In this document: positions 27,360 through 36,315 of the stretch, piece after piece
Layout of the letters: every line of letters starts with the position of its first letter
Position numbering within the stretch: position 1 is the stretch's first letter
From: Pedobacter foliorum
Lineage (GTDB): Bacteria > Bacteroidota > Bacteroidia > Sphingobacteriales > Sphingobacteriaceae
Assembly (NCBI RefSeq): GCF_013266735.1
Contig: NZ_JABSNU010000011.1
Location: 113,457 to 177,456, forward strand
DNA: 64,000 nucleotides
Reading direction: 5' to 3'
Made by a program: the position numbers and the translations under genes
The notes under the pieces: model-generated
What the model saw: only the letters and a program-made list of their open reading frames with translations
What the model was told of the DNA's origin: nothing
The model's database searches: none

Positions 27360-27926
27360 ATGAAAACAGTAATTAATTTCGTTATTACTTTGGCCGCAGT
27401 AACCTTATTTGCTGCATGTGGTAACCCACAAAAAACAGAGAGTGCTGATGCTCACGAAGGTCACAATCATGCCGCAGGCGAAGGACATGGTGCAGCTACA
27501 GAAGCGAGTGCTTCTACAGTAAGTTTAAAGGACGATAAGTTGAACGCGGTTTATCAACATTATGTTCACTTAACCAATGCACTTGTTAAAGGTGATGTTG
27601 CTGAAGCAAAGGTTGCAGCCAATGCAATTGAGTTAGGATCAAAAGAGTTAACTAATGGCGCATCTTTAGCAACATTGGTAACTAAAATAGGATCAGCAGC
27701 TGATATTGATGCGCAGAGAGTTGTATTTGCAGATTTAAGCACAGACTTTATTGAACGCGTAAAAGCCTCTGGTTTAAACTCAGGCGAGGTATATGTAGAG
27801 TATTGCCCAATGGCTTTAAATGATAAAGGAGCATCGTGGTTAAGTAACCAAAAAGAAATAAAGAATCCTTATTTTGGTGAAAGTATGCTTACCTGTGGTG
27901 ATATAAAAGAAACCATAAGTAAGTAG
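27360..27926 (+). CDS. DUF3347-domain lipoprotein, His-rich, at the end of the metal-efflux operon
   Basis: The 188 residues begin with a lipoprotein signal (lipobox AAC, Cys20), then a His-rich linker (HEGHNHAAGEGHG) at about residues 32-45. A helical DUF3347 domain follows (NAVYQHYVHLTNALVKGD) with the conserved CPMAL motif near residue 146 and MLTCGDI near the end. The Cys, Met and His residues suggest metal binding in the periplasm. DUF3347 proteins are typical companions of CusB/CusA genes in Bacteroidota. It ends the operon, followed by a large inverted repeat that could terminate transcription. Confidence 0.88.
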   Translation: MKTVINFVITLAAVTLFAACGNPQKTESADAHEGHNHAAGEGHGAATEASASTVSLKDDKLNAVYQHYVHLTNALVKGDVAEAKVAANAIELGSKELTNGASLATLVTKIGSAADIDAQRVVFADLSTDFIERVKASGLNSGEVYVEYCPMALNDKGASWLSNQKEIKNPYFGESMLTCGDIKETISK

Positions 27927-27940
27927 CTTTTAGTAAACAA

Positions 27941-28104
27941 CAAAAAAGAGGGCGTCCAAAAAGGAAGTATCGTCATTCTGGATTTATTTCAGAATCTCTC
28001 AAATACTATTCAAAACCTGCTTAAACGAGGTTCTGAAATAAATTCAGAATGACGATGAGCAGAATCAAATTGTAATTAAACCTCTTTGGATACCCTTTTT
28101 TTTG
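27941..28104. repeat. Nested inverted repeat between the metal operon and doxX (REP/MITE-like)
   Basis: Outer arms 27941-27964 and 28081-28104 are imperfect inverted repeats of about 24 bp. Inner arms 27969-27997 and 28028-28056 are nearly perfect 29-bp inverted repeats (two or three mismatches). Each inner arm is itself palindromic around a TTTAT or ATAAA centre. The right end carries a T-rich run, so the whole could act as a terminator for the metal operon. The inner core recurs at 58813-58838, which marks a dispersed family. The 27927-28173 gap holds no gene. Confidence 0.85.
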
Positions 28105-28173
28105 TTATTTATTAAGTTCTAAAATTTTCTATATTTATAGGAAACGCATTGAAATGAAAAAAGCCAAAGCCTT

Positions 28174-28578
28174 ATGAAATCATTTCCTTTTATCTCATTA
28201 AATCAAAGCCTGACTCTCTTAAGAATATTCACTTCTTTACTATTCCTTGCCCATGCCATTGTTCGCATTACCGGCGGAACTATTGATCGTTTTGGGGGCT
28301 TTTTAAAGGGCAAAGGCTTTGTTTATGGAACCGCTTTTGTTTGGGGAATTACGGCTTTTGAAATCGTCGGTGGCTTATTACTCATCGCCGGATATTTCAA
28401 GAAATGGATTTCAATAGGATTCATTGTAATGCTGCTAATTGGAATTATAATTATACATGCTGAAAATGGCTGGTTTGTAGGTGAACATGGATCAGGCGGG
28501 ATTGAATACAGCGCAATATTGATTGTATGCTTTATTGTAATCGCAGCAGATGATTCTAAAAACAAACTAATCTCCTAA
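28174..28578 (+). CDS. DoxX-family membrane protein
   Basis: This 134-residue protein has four hydrophobic helices, starting with LLRIFTSLLFLAHAIVRI and including a conserved glycine-rich second helix (ITAFEIVGGLLLIAGYF). This is the usual size and plan of DoxX-like proteins. Their biochemical role is not settled; some associate with redox or thiol-stress functions. The gene is convergent with the leftward efflux operon and overlaps its last gene by 12 bp. An in-frame TATATTTA upstream resembles a -7 element but lacks a good -33 partner. Confidence 0.87.
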   Translation: MKSFPFISLNQSLTLLRIFTSLLFLAHAIVRITGGTIDRFGGFLKGKGFVYGTAFVWGITAFEIVGGLLLIAGYFKKWISIGFIVMLLIGIIIIHAENGWFVGEHGSGGIEYSAILIVCFIVIAADDSKNKLIS

Positions 28579-29733
28579 AGATTTTTTCCTGAGCATATTT
28601 AGCCTTACATAGGCAATGGCACTGTAAAAGCACCAAAGCAACATCAGGTGTATTAATGCGCCGGGGTTAGCCCATAAACTAGCGCCAGACTGTACAATCG
28701 AAGTGTAGATTTGTATAAACGGTGTAGTAGGTAGTAGTTTTGAAAGCCATTGAATAGCTACAGGAAGCGATTCAAACGGCCATGAATATCCTGTAATCAG
28801 AAAAATGGGATAGGTAGAAAAGGCCATCATTTGCAAACAAAGCAGTTGCGATTTAAACAACGACCCTATAAATTGGGCCATAGGGATAAGGGTAAGAATA
28901 AGGAGCACCAATAAAAGACTCAGCTCGAAGCCATTGCCCCGCATTGGTAAATGGAGTAAGCTGTAATTTACATTCAGAAAGAAAAAGGCATAAGCCGAAA
29001 ACAAGAACAGGTAAAATAAGCCCTTACCCCAAATACCTGTTGATACTCCTCCTTTTAGCCATTCTTTAATGCCTGAGTGTTGTCGCTCTCCTGCAACACT
29101 TTCTGATAAGCCTATCAGTAAGGTTTGTTGTAAAATCAAAGCCAACAAACTGGGAAGCAGGAACGCACCATAGCTAGATCTTTCATTAAACAGCGGTCTG
29201 TAATCTAAATTTACAGGCATTACATTTTGCATGGCAATTGTTGAGCTCATGCCTTCGCTTTTCTGATAATATTGCAACCGTACGCCAGCTCCAATTGTAA
29301 GGCATATTTGCTGTACGCTCATCAGGATATCGCTTGATGGCAAAAAACGAGCGGCATTAACTGCCAGTACCACATTGCTTTGTTTTAGGCTTAACAGGTT
29401 CGATTCGGTGCCTTTTGGGATATAAAAATAACCCTGACAATTTCCACGATACATGTGTTCTTTGGCTTCTTCCAGATTTGGAAAGTGTATTAATTCAACC
29501 GTAGGTGAGTTGTCGATGTTTTGCTGTAACAAGCGCGATAATCTGGAATGGTCATCATCAACAACGGCAAGTTTTACATTCTGTTCTTCTTTGTTAATGT
29601 AAATACTTCCATAGAAAAAAGCATAAAGCAGGGGTGCAATCAGTAGGGTAAGGAGCAAACTATGATCCTTTGCCACCAAAGAGGCTTCTCTTAATAAGAG
29701 TTTAGTTATGGACTGCCCTGATTGCTTTTTCAT
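28567..29733 (-). CDS. ABC-2 type permease (second of a pair)
   Basis: The 388 residues have one N-terminal helix (LLLTLLIAPLLYAFFYGSIYI), a large extracytoplasmic domain of about 150 residues, and five C-terminal helices including a GYSWPFESLP motif. This is the YhhJ/YbhS/YbhR plan of ABC-2 exporters. The start overlaps the upstream permease gene by 32 bp. Both permeases lack an ATP-binding domain and no ATPase gene is in the operon, unlike YbhFSR-type systems, so energy must come from an ATPase encoded elsewhere or the pair works differently. Confidence 0.9.
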   Translation of the reverse strand: MKKQSGQSITKLLLREASLVAKDHSLLLTLLIAPLLYAFFYGSIYINKEEQNVKLAVVDDDHSRLSRLLQQNIDNSPTVELIHFPNLEEAKEHMYRGNCQGYFYIPKGTESNLLSLKQSNVVLAVNAARFLPSSDILMSVQQICLTIGAGVRLQYYQKSEGMSSTIAMQNVMPVNLDYRPLFNERSSYGAFLLPSLLALILQQTLLIGLSESVAGERQHSGIKEWLKGGVSTGIWGKGLFYLFLFSAYAFFFLNVNYSLLHLPMRGNGFELSLLLVLLILTLIPMAQFIGSLFKSQLLCLQMMAFSTYPIFLITGYSWPFESLPVAIQWLSKLLPTTPFIQIYTSIVQSGASLWANPGALIHLMLLWCFYSAIAYVRLNMLRKKSLGD

Positions 29734-30886
29734 TTGTGCTGGTATTAAACTGACGTTGAAATAAAAGGATCGCTGTAGGGAACATCACTGCGCAAAACAA
29801 TAAGAGTTTATTGATGTCTGCCTGTGCGTAATGCAAGGGCAGATTCATGTAGTAAACTTTAAAAAAAACATCCAGAAATGGGGTGTAAGGCATAATGGTT
29901 GCATAATATTGATCGTACCATGGCATGGCCCATCTGGGGAAGGTAAAACCGCTAAAAACGAAGGCAGGAGAAGTGTAAAACAATGCGGTATCACCAGCAA
30001 GCATTACATCCTTAAATAAGGCCGAAATAAACATTCCAATGCCAATACAGGCCAGAGAGAGTAGGGTGTAAACAACAAAGAACTTCCCGGTTGCGGAGGG
30101 GACCCCGATGTCGAAAAAGGGGAACACCACAAAAGCAATAAGTATAAAGTTAACCCAGCTAACTACAAGGTGTGCAATGGTTTTTGCTGTAATTACGGTG
30201 AGGGCAGATCCATTTGAGAGTTGATGTAGCTCTTGCATCGTCTCAGTTTTCCATTCATAATTTAAGGCCAGCATACTGCTGATGATCAGTATCATTTGCA
30301 TGCCTACCGTTATTAAGCCCGGCACCAGATATTCCTGATAATTGTAACTGGCATTGTAAAGCTGGTAGGAGTTTAGCTTGATGGGGTTGGCTAGCGCCAT
30401 TGCCTGATCTGGTTTCATCCCTGTTTTTACCAGTTTCTTTAAAATAACTCCGGCACTACCTGTTATTACCACTTCGGCCACGGCTTTGTATACCATTTTT
30501 GCGGCTACTAAGGAGGCGGCATTGGTATAGAGTGTTACATGAACGGGATGTCGGCTGTAAATGTCCTTCTGCATGTTTGCAGGGAAATGTACAGCGCCTA
30601 ATATTTTGCCTTCCTGTATTAGTTTTTCTACTTCAGCTTCGCTGTTTACCCTTCTGGTGATGTGTAGGGCTTCTCTTTGTTCCAGTAAAAAGATAAGCTG
30701 TCGGCTAACCGGACTTTGGTCGTCATCCCAGATGGCAAATGATAAATGTTTGGCTTCTTCCTTTTGGTAAATTACGGCATAAAATGAAAACAGAAGGATG
30801 GGCACAACCAGCATAACGAGGTAAAATACCTTTAAGCTGAGAATGCGTTTCCATTCTCTAATGATGATATGACCAAAGTGATTCAT
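29702..30886 (-). CDS. ABC-2 type permease (first of a pair)
   Basis: The 394 residues follow the same plan as the next gene: an N-terminal helix (VFYLVMLVVPILLFSFYAVIY), a periplasmic domain with FAIWDDDQSPVSRQL, and five helices at the C-terminus with a GFTFPRWAMP motif. It overlaps the HlyD-type adaptor gene by one base and the second permease by 32 bp, so the four genes should be translated as a unit. The pair probably forms the membrane part of a tripartite exporter. The cargo is unknown. Confidence 0.9.
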   Translation of the reverse strand: MNHFGHIIIREWKRILSLKVFYLVMLVVPILLFSFYAVIYQKEEAKHLSFAIWDDDQSPVSRQLIFLLEQREALHITRRVNSEAEVEKLIQEGKILGAVHFPANMQKDIYSRHPVHVTLYTNAASLVAAKMVYKAVAEVVITGSAGVILKKLVKTGMKPDQAMALANPIKLNSYQLYNASYNYQEYLVPGLITVGMQMILIISSMLALNYEWKTETMQELHQLSNGSALTVITAKTIAHLVVSWVNFILIAFVVFPFFDIGVPSATGKFFVVYTLLSLACIGIGMFISALFKDVMLAGDTALFYTSPAFVFSGFTFPRWAMPWYDQYYATIMPYTPFLDVFFKVYYMNLPLHYAQADINKLLLFCAVMFPTAILLFQRQFNTSTNEKAIRAVHN

Positions 30887-31875
30887 TAAGGCAGAATTAA
30901 TGATGCCGTCATGCCAGAGCGTAATCCTTTTATCTGCGATTGGTTTTCGGGCTTAAGCTCTATGGTAAAGGTTCTTAATTCAAACTGGCCTTTGTCTTTT
31001 GAAGGTACCCAATTGGCAAACTCTAAGGTTGGCGATATGGAGGTTACTTTTACGTTAAAGGTTTCAGGATCGCATCCCGGTACTTTTACGGATGCTACTG
31101 CGCCTAATTTGAGTAAGTTAGCTTTGTCTTGTCGGATATTGAATCTTAAGAGAGTTGAGTTTTTCTTTTCGATGGTCATCATTGGGTAGCCTATGGAAAC
31201 AATCTCACCCTGATGGGTAACTAAGCTCGAAATAACGCCGTCTGCAGGCGCATGGACCTTGGTGTTGTCGCCCAGGGATTTGGTTAATTCATAGGCTTGT
31301 TCTGCTTGTTTTACAATGGCATTTGCTGTTTTAAGTAATTCTGGTCTTGTGCCATTTTTTAGCATTTTTAAGTTCAGTTCTGCAGTCTCCATTTCTTTTT
31401 TTGCCGCCTGATACCTGAAATAGAAAACGTCTTTTTCCTGCCCGGATATTACATCGGCATTGTACAAACGTTCCATACGCTGATAGGTGGTGTTGAAAAG
31501 GTTGTACTGCTCCTGACTTATCTGATAAAGTTTTGAAGTAGCTTCAATTAGTTCTGGTCTGGCGCCATTGGTTAATAATTCTTGCTGACCTTTGGCGGCA
31601 TCTATTGCAGAAAGTGCCTGGTTTTTAATGGCATCTATTTCATTTGAGCGAAGTATTGCTACCAATTGTCCGGCTTTTACGGTGTCGCCTTGCTCAACAA
31701 AGAGCGAATCCAATCTGCCGGGGAACTCTGCTGCTACGTCAACGCTAGATGCGTCTACCATTCCAACAAAGTTGTTTTCATCATCCTTATTTCCTGATAA
31801 GAAGAAAAACAAAGCAATAATTACTACCAATATTGGAATGAGCAGTGCCCAATAGTTTTTTAGAAGATCTTTCAT
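30886..31875 (-). CDS. HlyD-family periplasmic adaptor
   Basis: The 329 residues comprise an N-terminal membrane anchor (YWALLIPILVVIIALFFFL), a first lipoyl half (VAAEFPGRLDSLFVEQGDTVKAGQLVAILRS), a long helical hairpin at about residues 75-190, a second lipoyl half (VHAPADGVISSLVTHQGEIV), and a beta-barrel. It joins the two ABC-2 permeases to the TolC-like channel. Its start overlaps the TolC stop by one base and its stop overlaps the permease start by one base, which indicates strict coupling within a tripartite efflux operon. Confidence 0.92.
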   Translation of the reverse strand: MKDLLKNYWALLIPILVVIIALFFFLSGNKDDENNFVGMVDASSVDVAAEFPGRLDSLFVEQGDTVKAGQLVAILRSNEIDAIKNQALSAIDAAKGQQELLTNGARPELIEATSKLYQISQEQYNLFNTTYQRMERLYNADVISGQEKDVFYFRYQAAKKEMETAELNLKMLKNGTRPELLKTANAIVKQAEQAYELTKSLGDNTKVHAPADGVISSLVTHQGEIVSIGYPMMTIEKKNSTLLRFNIRQDKANLLKLGAVASVKVPGCDPETFNVKVTSISPTLEFANWVPSKDKGQFELRTFTIELKPENQSQIKGLRSGMTASLILP

Positions 31876-33335
31876 TACTTAATGTATTGAGTTATTTGCT
31901 GTGGTTTACCTAAACTGTTGAAATATTCTGCTGCGGCTAAATAGTAACCAAACACGGCGGTGTGGTAGCCTTTTTCAATCTCTGTTTCTATGACTAAAGC
32001 ATCATTTACATCTTTTGGTGAGGAGAGCTGGTTTTTCATCCGCTCGGTAATGAGACGGCTTGTGGTATGGGCTTCCTTTCGTGCATTGTCTAATGAGCCT
32101 ACTTCGTTTTGGAGGGATTTCATCTTGTTTCTGGCAACTGTGGATAAAACTTTTATCCCTAGGCTTGCATTATCCTCCGAAAGTTTAGCTTCTTCTACTA
32201 ATTGTCGGGCGGCGAGGGTTCTTTTTCTTGTTTGCCCGTTAAAAAGAGTCCATTGTAGTTCTACACCAACAAACCAGTCTGGAATAAGAACAGGTAAGTC
32301 GCGTTGGTATAAGTTATAGTTTCCAATGGCAAAAATATTAGGTAAGGCAAATGATTTGCTGATCTTTTCGGCTGTTTTGGCATAGTTGATTTTACTGCCA
32401 GCTAGCTTGTACACAGGGTTGGCCTCCCAAAAATCACCTTCTGGTTTAAAAGGCTCAATTGCTGTGTACTTTAAGGTATCTGTGATTACTATGGCAGAAT
32501 CCAGTGGAACTCCCATTAGTTTGTTAAGCTCCAAGTAGGCGTTTTGCTGTTCTAGTTTGATGTTGTTAAAGTGGCTTTCGGCCTGCATCAGCACTACATT
32601 AGTCCAGCTTTTTTGGTAGGGTGCCAGTATTTGGTTTTTCACTAACTCCTGAGCGTAGTTCTTGTTTTTGGTTAAGGCTTCTACCATCACCTGCTGCTTG
32701 TTAAATAGGGTGTTTAAGTATAAAATGCGGAGGTATTGGGCGGCAATTAGAAAGTCTATTTCTTTGTTTACCAGCTCTACATTTATACCGGCTGAGGTTA
32801 CAAGGGATTGTGCCAGATTGCCTGCCGCATCTAGCTTATTTCCAAGAAATATGGGTTGCCTTACACCCAGGCCTGCTACGAAGTAAGATTGTTTGCTCAG
32901 TGTAGGATTGTAGTCGGGGTAAATGCCCCCGATAATGTTTTTTGATGCATTGTATATACGATCCTGAGCGGCTTGTGACAAGTCGGTACCTGTAACTTCT
33001 TTGAAAGCCTCATTTGCGGCATTTACACTTTGCCTTGATGACCCTTCAACAACGCCATCTTTTACAGTTTGCAGGTTTACAGTTAGTGGACTGCTGAGGT
33101 AGGTGTAACTAGATAATAGATCTACTTTGGGCAGATAACTCTTTTTCTCCGCCTGCAAATTATACTGACTGGATAGCAGTGCAGATTTTGCTTGCCTAAG
33201 CGTCATGTTATGTTCCCTGGCGAGATTAAAGCATGTTTCAAGAGATGTTGTCTGGCTGTTCGCTTGGAGCGCAGAAATAGACAGTATCCCAAATATTAAA
33301 GACAGCTTAAGATGGTTTGTTGGTTTGTTTCTCAT
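31875..33335 (-). CDS. TolC-family outer-membrane efflux protein
   Basis: The 486 residues carry an N-terminal signal segment (LIFGILSISALQANSQ) and the twofold helical repeat of TolC channels. Examples are CFNLAREHNMTLRQAKSALLSSQYNL early on and the LYQRDLPVLIPDWFVGVELQWTLFNG segment in the second half. It is the first gene of the leftward efflux operon and the exit duct for the pump formed with the HlyD and ABC-2 genes downstream. The promoter should lie within the 33336-33591 gap, which also has a palindrome at 33455-33472. No regulator gene of the TetR type is next to it. Confidence 0.92.
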   Translation of the reverse strand: MRNKPTNHLKLSLIFGILSISALQANSQTTSLETCFNLAREHNMTLRQAKSALLSSQYNLQAEKKSYLPKVDLLSSYTYLSSPLTVNLQTVKDGVVEGSSRQSVNAANEAFKEVTGTDLSQAAQDRIYNASKNIIGGIYPDYNPTLSKQSYFVAGLGVRQPIFLGNKLDAAGNLAQSLVTSAGINVELVNKEIDFLIAAQYLRILYLNTLFNKQQVMVEALTKNKNYAQELVKNQILAPYQKSWTNVVLMQAESHFNNIKLEQQNAYLELNKLMGVPLDSAIVITDTLKYTAIEPFKPEGDFWEANPVYKLAGSKINYAKTAEKISKSFALPNIFAIGNYNLYQRDLPVLIPDWFVGVELQWTLFNGQTRKRTLAARQLVEEAKLSEDNASLGIKVLSTVARNKMKSLQNEVGSLDNARKEAHTTSRLITERMKNQLSSPKDVNDALVIETEIEKGYHTAVFGYYLAAAEYFNSLGKPQQITQYIK

Positions 33336-33454
33336 CTGTTCAAATTAACCGGCATTATTTTTAAAACTCTAGTCTATACTTTTAGTATTTATATTTATGG
33401 TGTAGTCAATTTAAGTTAAGGGTACTCTGGAGCGATAACTGTTTCCGGTTAATC

Positions 33455-33472
33455 TGAGTATCTAAATACTCA
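33455..33472. promoter_or_regulatory. Palindrome upstream of the leftward efflux operon
   Basis: Perfect 7-bp arms (33455-33461 and 33466-33472) surround a 4-bp centre, about 120 bp upstream of the TolC start. There is no T-tract, so it may be an operator. No regulator gene is adjacent, so the binding protein is unknown. The rest of the 256-bp gap is A+T-rich without a visible gene. Confidence 0.35.
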
Positions 33473-33591
33473 ACCTTTTCAGAGTTAATAAAGTTTTGAA
33501 AATTTTAATTAATTTTTTAATCAATAAGGCAAGACAAATCAGGGGCTCCTGTTTATCCCAAAAAACTTAAAGAAATATTAAGAAGAGAAGC

Positions 33592-34662
33592 TTAACCCTG
33601 AGGGCAAACTTTTATACGAAAAGCATTAGCCGGATTGGCAACTGTGATCATTTTAAATTCGTCTCGGGTAATGCCCAATGCTGTTAGAGAAGGTTTTAAT
33701 ACTTCGAATATGGTTTTGTAAGGTGTTGTGTTACCATTTTGAAAAGCATTAAAGGCGGCTTTGCCACCTTCTTCGGTAACGGCAAAACCATCATCATGAG
33801 AAATTAATAGTTTATGTAGTAACCCTTCACCTTTCATCCTGTAAATATGGTTTCGATATTGAACTAATGAGCTTGGTTGTTCGTTAATGCCGTCTAAGCT
33901 AATCCAACAGCCTTTTTTTGCCAGTTCAATATGGGTAAAACCGTTAGGGTCATTTTGAGCATGTACCCATATTAAAGCTTCAGGACTTACACCTGATTTG
34001 ATAAGAAGCTCAACTTCTTCTCGTGCAGCGGCAGCATTGCCCGTGTGGATAGCTATTTTTAAACCACTTTTTAAATGAACAATTGCTGCGGCTTTAATTA
34101 GTGTTATTTCAACGGGCTTTAAAGGAGCATTGTCTACGCCAAGTTTTATAAATCCCGGTCGGATATCGGTTCCATCAATCCCACTTTCCCATTCCTTTAG
34201 CCATCTGGCAGCTAACTCTTCGCTGGTTTCGGTAAAGGCATGTTTAGGCAGGTATTTTTGGCCTACGGCGGCATAATAACCGGTATTTGTTATAATGTTA
34301 AGGGCACTCGCTTTTGAAAGTAACTGTAGCAATTTTACATTTCTGCCGATATGTGCCGGAGTACATTCAATAATTGTATCAATACCGGATTTCTTAGCTG
34401 CCTTTAAATAGGGGAGTAGTAGGCTTGCGGTCGCTTCATTGTCATACTCTGGGCGACTGGAAGGTTCTGCTCCTTTAAAATCGGTAACAATATGTTCATG
34501 TGGTAAGGTTAGGCCCATTGCACTGATGTCAATTTTACCATTTACAGTCATGATAAAACCTTTTTCAGCTCCGGATTTTTCTGCCGCAATAGCTAAAATA
34601 TTAGGGTATAAACCAATAAGTCCTGCAAAACAGGAAAGAGATATAAACTGACGACGCTCCAT
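33592..34662 (-). CDS. Phosphotriesterase-family metallohydrolase (lactonase-like), exported
   Basis: The frame continues nine codons further upstream, but the ATG at 34662 gives MERRQFISLSCFAG. This has a twin-arginine-like N-terminus and a hydrophobic stretch, so it is preferred (356 residues). The metal ligands of the phosphotriesterase family are visible in order: the HxH pair in LPHEH, a lysine for carbamylation in GFIKLGVDN, His in IHTGN, His in VHAQND and Asp in SHDDG. Family members hydrolyse phosphotriesters or lactones, and many in Bacteroidota are of unknown substrate. It is divergent from the glycosidase-like gene at 34756. Confidence 0.88.
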   Translation of the reverse strand: MERRQFISLSCFAGLIGLYPNILAIAAEKSGAEKGFIMTVNGKIDISAMGLTLPHEHIVTDFKGAEPSSRPEYDNEATASLLLPYLKAAKKSGIDTIIECTPAHIGRNVKLLQLLSKASALNIITNTGYYAAVGQKYLPKHAFTETSEELAARWLKEWESGIDGTDIRPGFIKLGVDNAPLKPVEITLIKAAAIVHLKSGLKIAIHTGNAAAAREEVELLIKSGVSPEALIWVHAQNDPNGFTHIELAKKGCWISLDGINEQPSSLVQYRNHIYRMKGEGLLHKLLISHDDGFAVTEEGGKAAFNAFQNGNTTPYKTIFEVLKPSLTALGITRDEFKMITVANPANAFRIKVCPQG

Positions 34663-34755
34663 ACACAAAAATAATTTAATTAAGCACAATACAAATTTTA
34701 TTGCATCTTTATTAAGCTGTTAGGCATCCTTTTTAAATACTAAATATTTGTTTTA

Positions 34756-36120
34756 ATGTATAAACTAATGACGAATTCAGGTTCTCTAGTAAAATCAATA
34801 GCTGGTTTTATAGGAATAGCTTTACTTGTTCCTTTGTTAAGTGCAAAAGTACCTTTGAATTCAAAACCGATAGGCAATGAAACGGCAGTTAAAGCAGCTG
34901 ATTTTCTGAATAGTATTGGTGTAAATTCTGCAATCTCTAAACGTGGTGAATCTTTAGATAAGACTATAGAATTGATGAAATATACTGGGATCAGGTGGAT
35001 TCGTGCAGGTTATGAGGGGGATATTCCGGATGCAGATTTTATTACGCTTCATAAAGAAACAGGCGTTCGGTTTAGTTACGGATTATTGAGTGGCGGAACC
35101 GATATTAAAAGGTTATTAGCAGGGGCAAGAAAACTGGATGCTGTTGGTGCGCTACTGGCATTTGAAGGATCTAATGAACCAAACAACTGGGGATTTAAGT
35201 ACAAAGGTGTTGAAGGTGGGAAAAACTTAACCTGGCTGCCTATAGCTCAATTGCAAAGGGATTTGTACCACGCTGTTAAAAGTGATGCCACATTAAAAAA
35301 GTATCCGGTATGGGATCTTTGTGAAAATGGTGCTCAAACTGATAATGTAGGATTGCAATTTCTTGAGATACCAAAGGGAGCAGGTACATTAATGCCTGAT
35401 GGAACAAAGTATGCTGATTTTGCAACATGTCATAATTATTTCTCTCATCCTTCTCATCCTGGCTTGTATGATAATCAGACCTGGAATGCTGCCGATCCGG
35501 GGCCTCTTTGTAAGGTTGATGGTCTTTATGGTAATTATGGAAAAACCTGGCGAGGGAAACATCAGGGATATACAGAAAAGGAGCTTTTAACATTACCAAG
35601 GGTTACAACCGAAACCGGTGTTACGCTTACAGACGAAATAAATGAAGAAAAACAAGCAAGGCTATATTTGAATCTCTACCTTTCTCAATTTAAAAGAAAC
35701 TGGAGTTATACTGCTGTTTATCTACTGCGAGATAGGGTTGATGAGGCCGGGAATCAAACTTTCGGGTTTTATAAACCGGATTATAGTCCCCGCAAAGCAG
35801 CAATATATCTTCATAATTTAACTACAATTCTTGCTGATAAACCATCAAAGTTTAAAACAGAAGAACTAAGTTTCGAAATCGTTGATCAGCCTGAAACCGT
35901 GCATCATCTGTTGCTTCAGAAAAGCAATGGGAAATTTGAATTGGTAATTTGGGGTGAGAAGGTAAAAGGAACCGAAGAGATAGAAGTTAAACTAGGCAAA
36001 GTACATCCTTTGATAAAAGTTTACGACCCGACTAAAGGTACAGGTGCTAGCCAAACCTTAAGTAAGGTGAGCTCCGTTAAGCTTGCAATCAGTGATCATC
36101 CCTTTATAATTGAGATTTAA
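34756..36120 (+). CDS. Secreted TIM-barrel glycosidase-like protein (clan GH-A-like)
   Basis: The 454 residues begin with a signal segment. A (beta/alpha)8 barrel follows with the clan GH-A layout: a putative acid/base Glu141 in FEGSNEPNNW and a putative nucleophile Glu286 in TTETGVT, about 145 residues apart, as expected for strands 4 and 7. The C-terminal beta domain starts near residue 370. I cannot assign it to a specific GH family; GH39-like or GH5-like relatives are possible. It is divergent from a phosphotriesterase-like gene with which it may share a promoter region. Confidence 0.7.
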   Translation: MYKLMTNSGSLVKSIAGFIGIALLVPLLSAKVPLNSKPIGNETAVKAADFLNSIGVNSAISKRGESLDKTIELMKYTGIRWIRAGYEGDIPDADFITLHKETGVRFSYGLLSGGTDIKRLLAGARKLDAVGALLAFEGSNEPNNWGFKYKGVEGGKNLTWLPIAQLQRDLYHAVKSDATLKKYPVWDLCENGAQTDNVGLQFLEIPKGAGTLMPDGTKYADFATCHNYFSHPSHPGLYDNQTWNAADPGPLCKVDGLYGNYGKTWRGKHQGYTEKELLTLPRVTTETGVTLTDEINEEKQARLYLNLYLSQFKRNWSYTAVYLLRDRVDEAGNQTFGFYKPDYSPRKAAIYLHNLTTILADKPSKFKTEELSFEIVDQPETVHHLLLQKSNGKFELVIWGEKVKGTEEIEVKLGKVHPLIKVYDPTKGTGASQTLSKVSSVKLAISDHPFIIEI

Positions 36121-36132
36121 AGGGACCTTGTC

Positions 36133-36223
36133 AGTACTTTAGACGTACCTCCTGCACAGCTTCTGCGGAAAAAGTACTCTTTTTACGCACTTGCTGCGCA
36201 GGAGCTCCGCAGAAGGTGTGCAG
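36133..36223. repeat. Interleaved inverted repeats in the intergenic region (REP-like)
   Basis: Arms 36152-36168 and 36207-36223 form a 17-bp inverted repeat with one mismatch. A second dyad (AGTACTTT near 36134 with AAAGTACT at 36171-36178) crosses it, and a smaller CTGCG/CGCAG hairpin lies inside the right half. The G+C content is much higher than the flanks. It lies just after the glycosidase-like gene and could end its transcription, although no T-tract follows. Confidence 0.7.
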
Positions 36224-36315
36224 AAACCCGTAGGAAATTGCGATTAATTAGATAATGTTTTTCCTATATTTATAAGGTAAAAAAACTTTCTTTACTACCC
36301 TAATTATCCCAATTA

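Noticed and set aside
31990..32319. 109-residue plus-strand frame inside the TolC gene, and similar frames inside the HlyD gene.
   Set aside because: These are antisense to well-recognised genes without start signals or family motifs.
34666..34695. TTTG-N18-TATTTTTG promoter-like element on the minus strand before the phosphotriesterase gene.
   Set aside because: The -7 box lies only 4 bp before the chosen ATG, so transcription would start at or inside the start codon. Without evidence for a leaderless mRNA, I do not list it.
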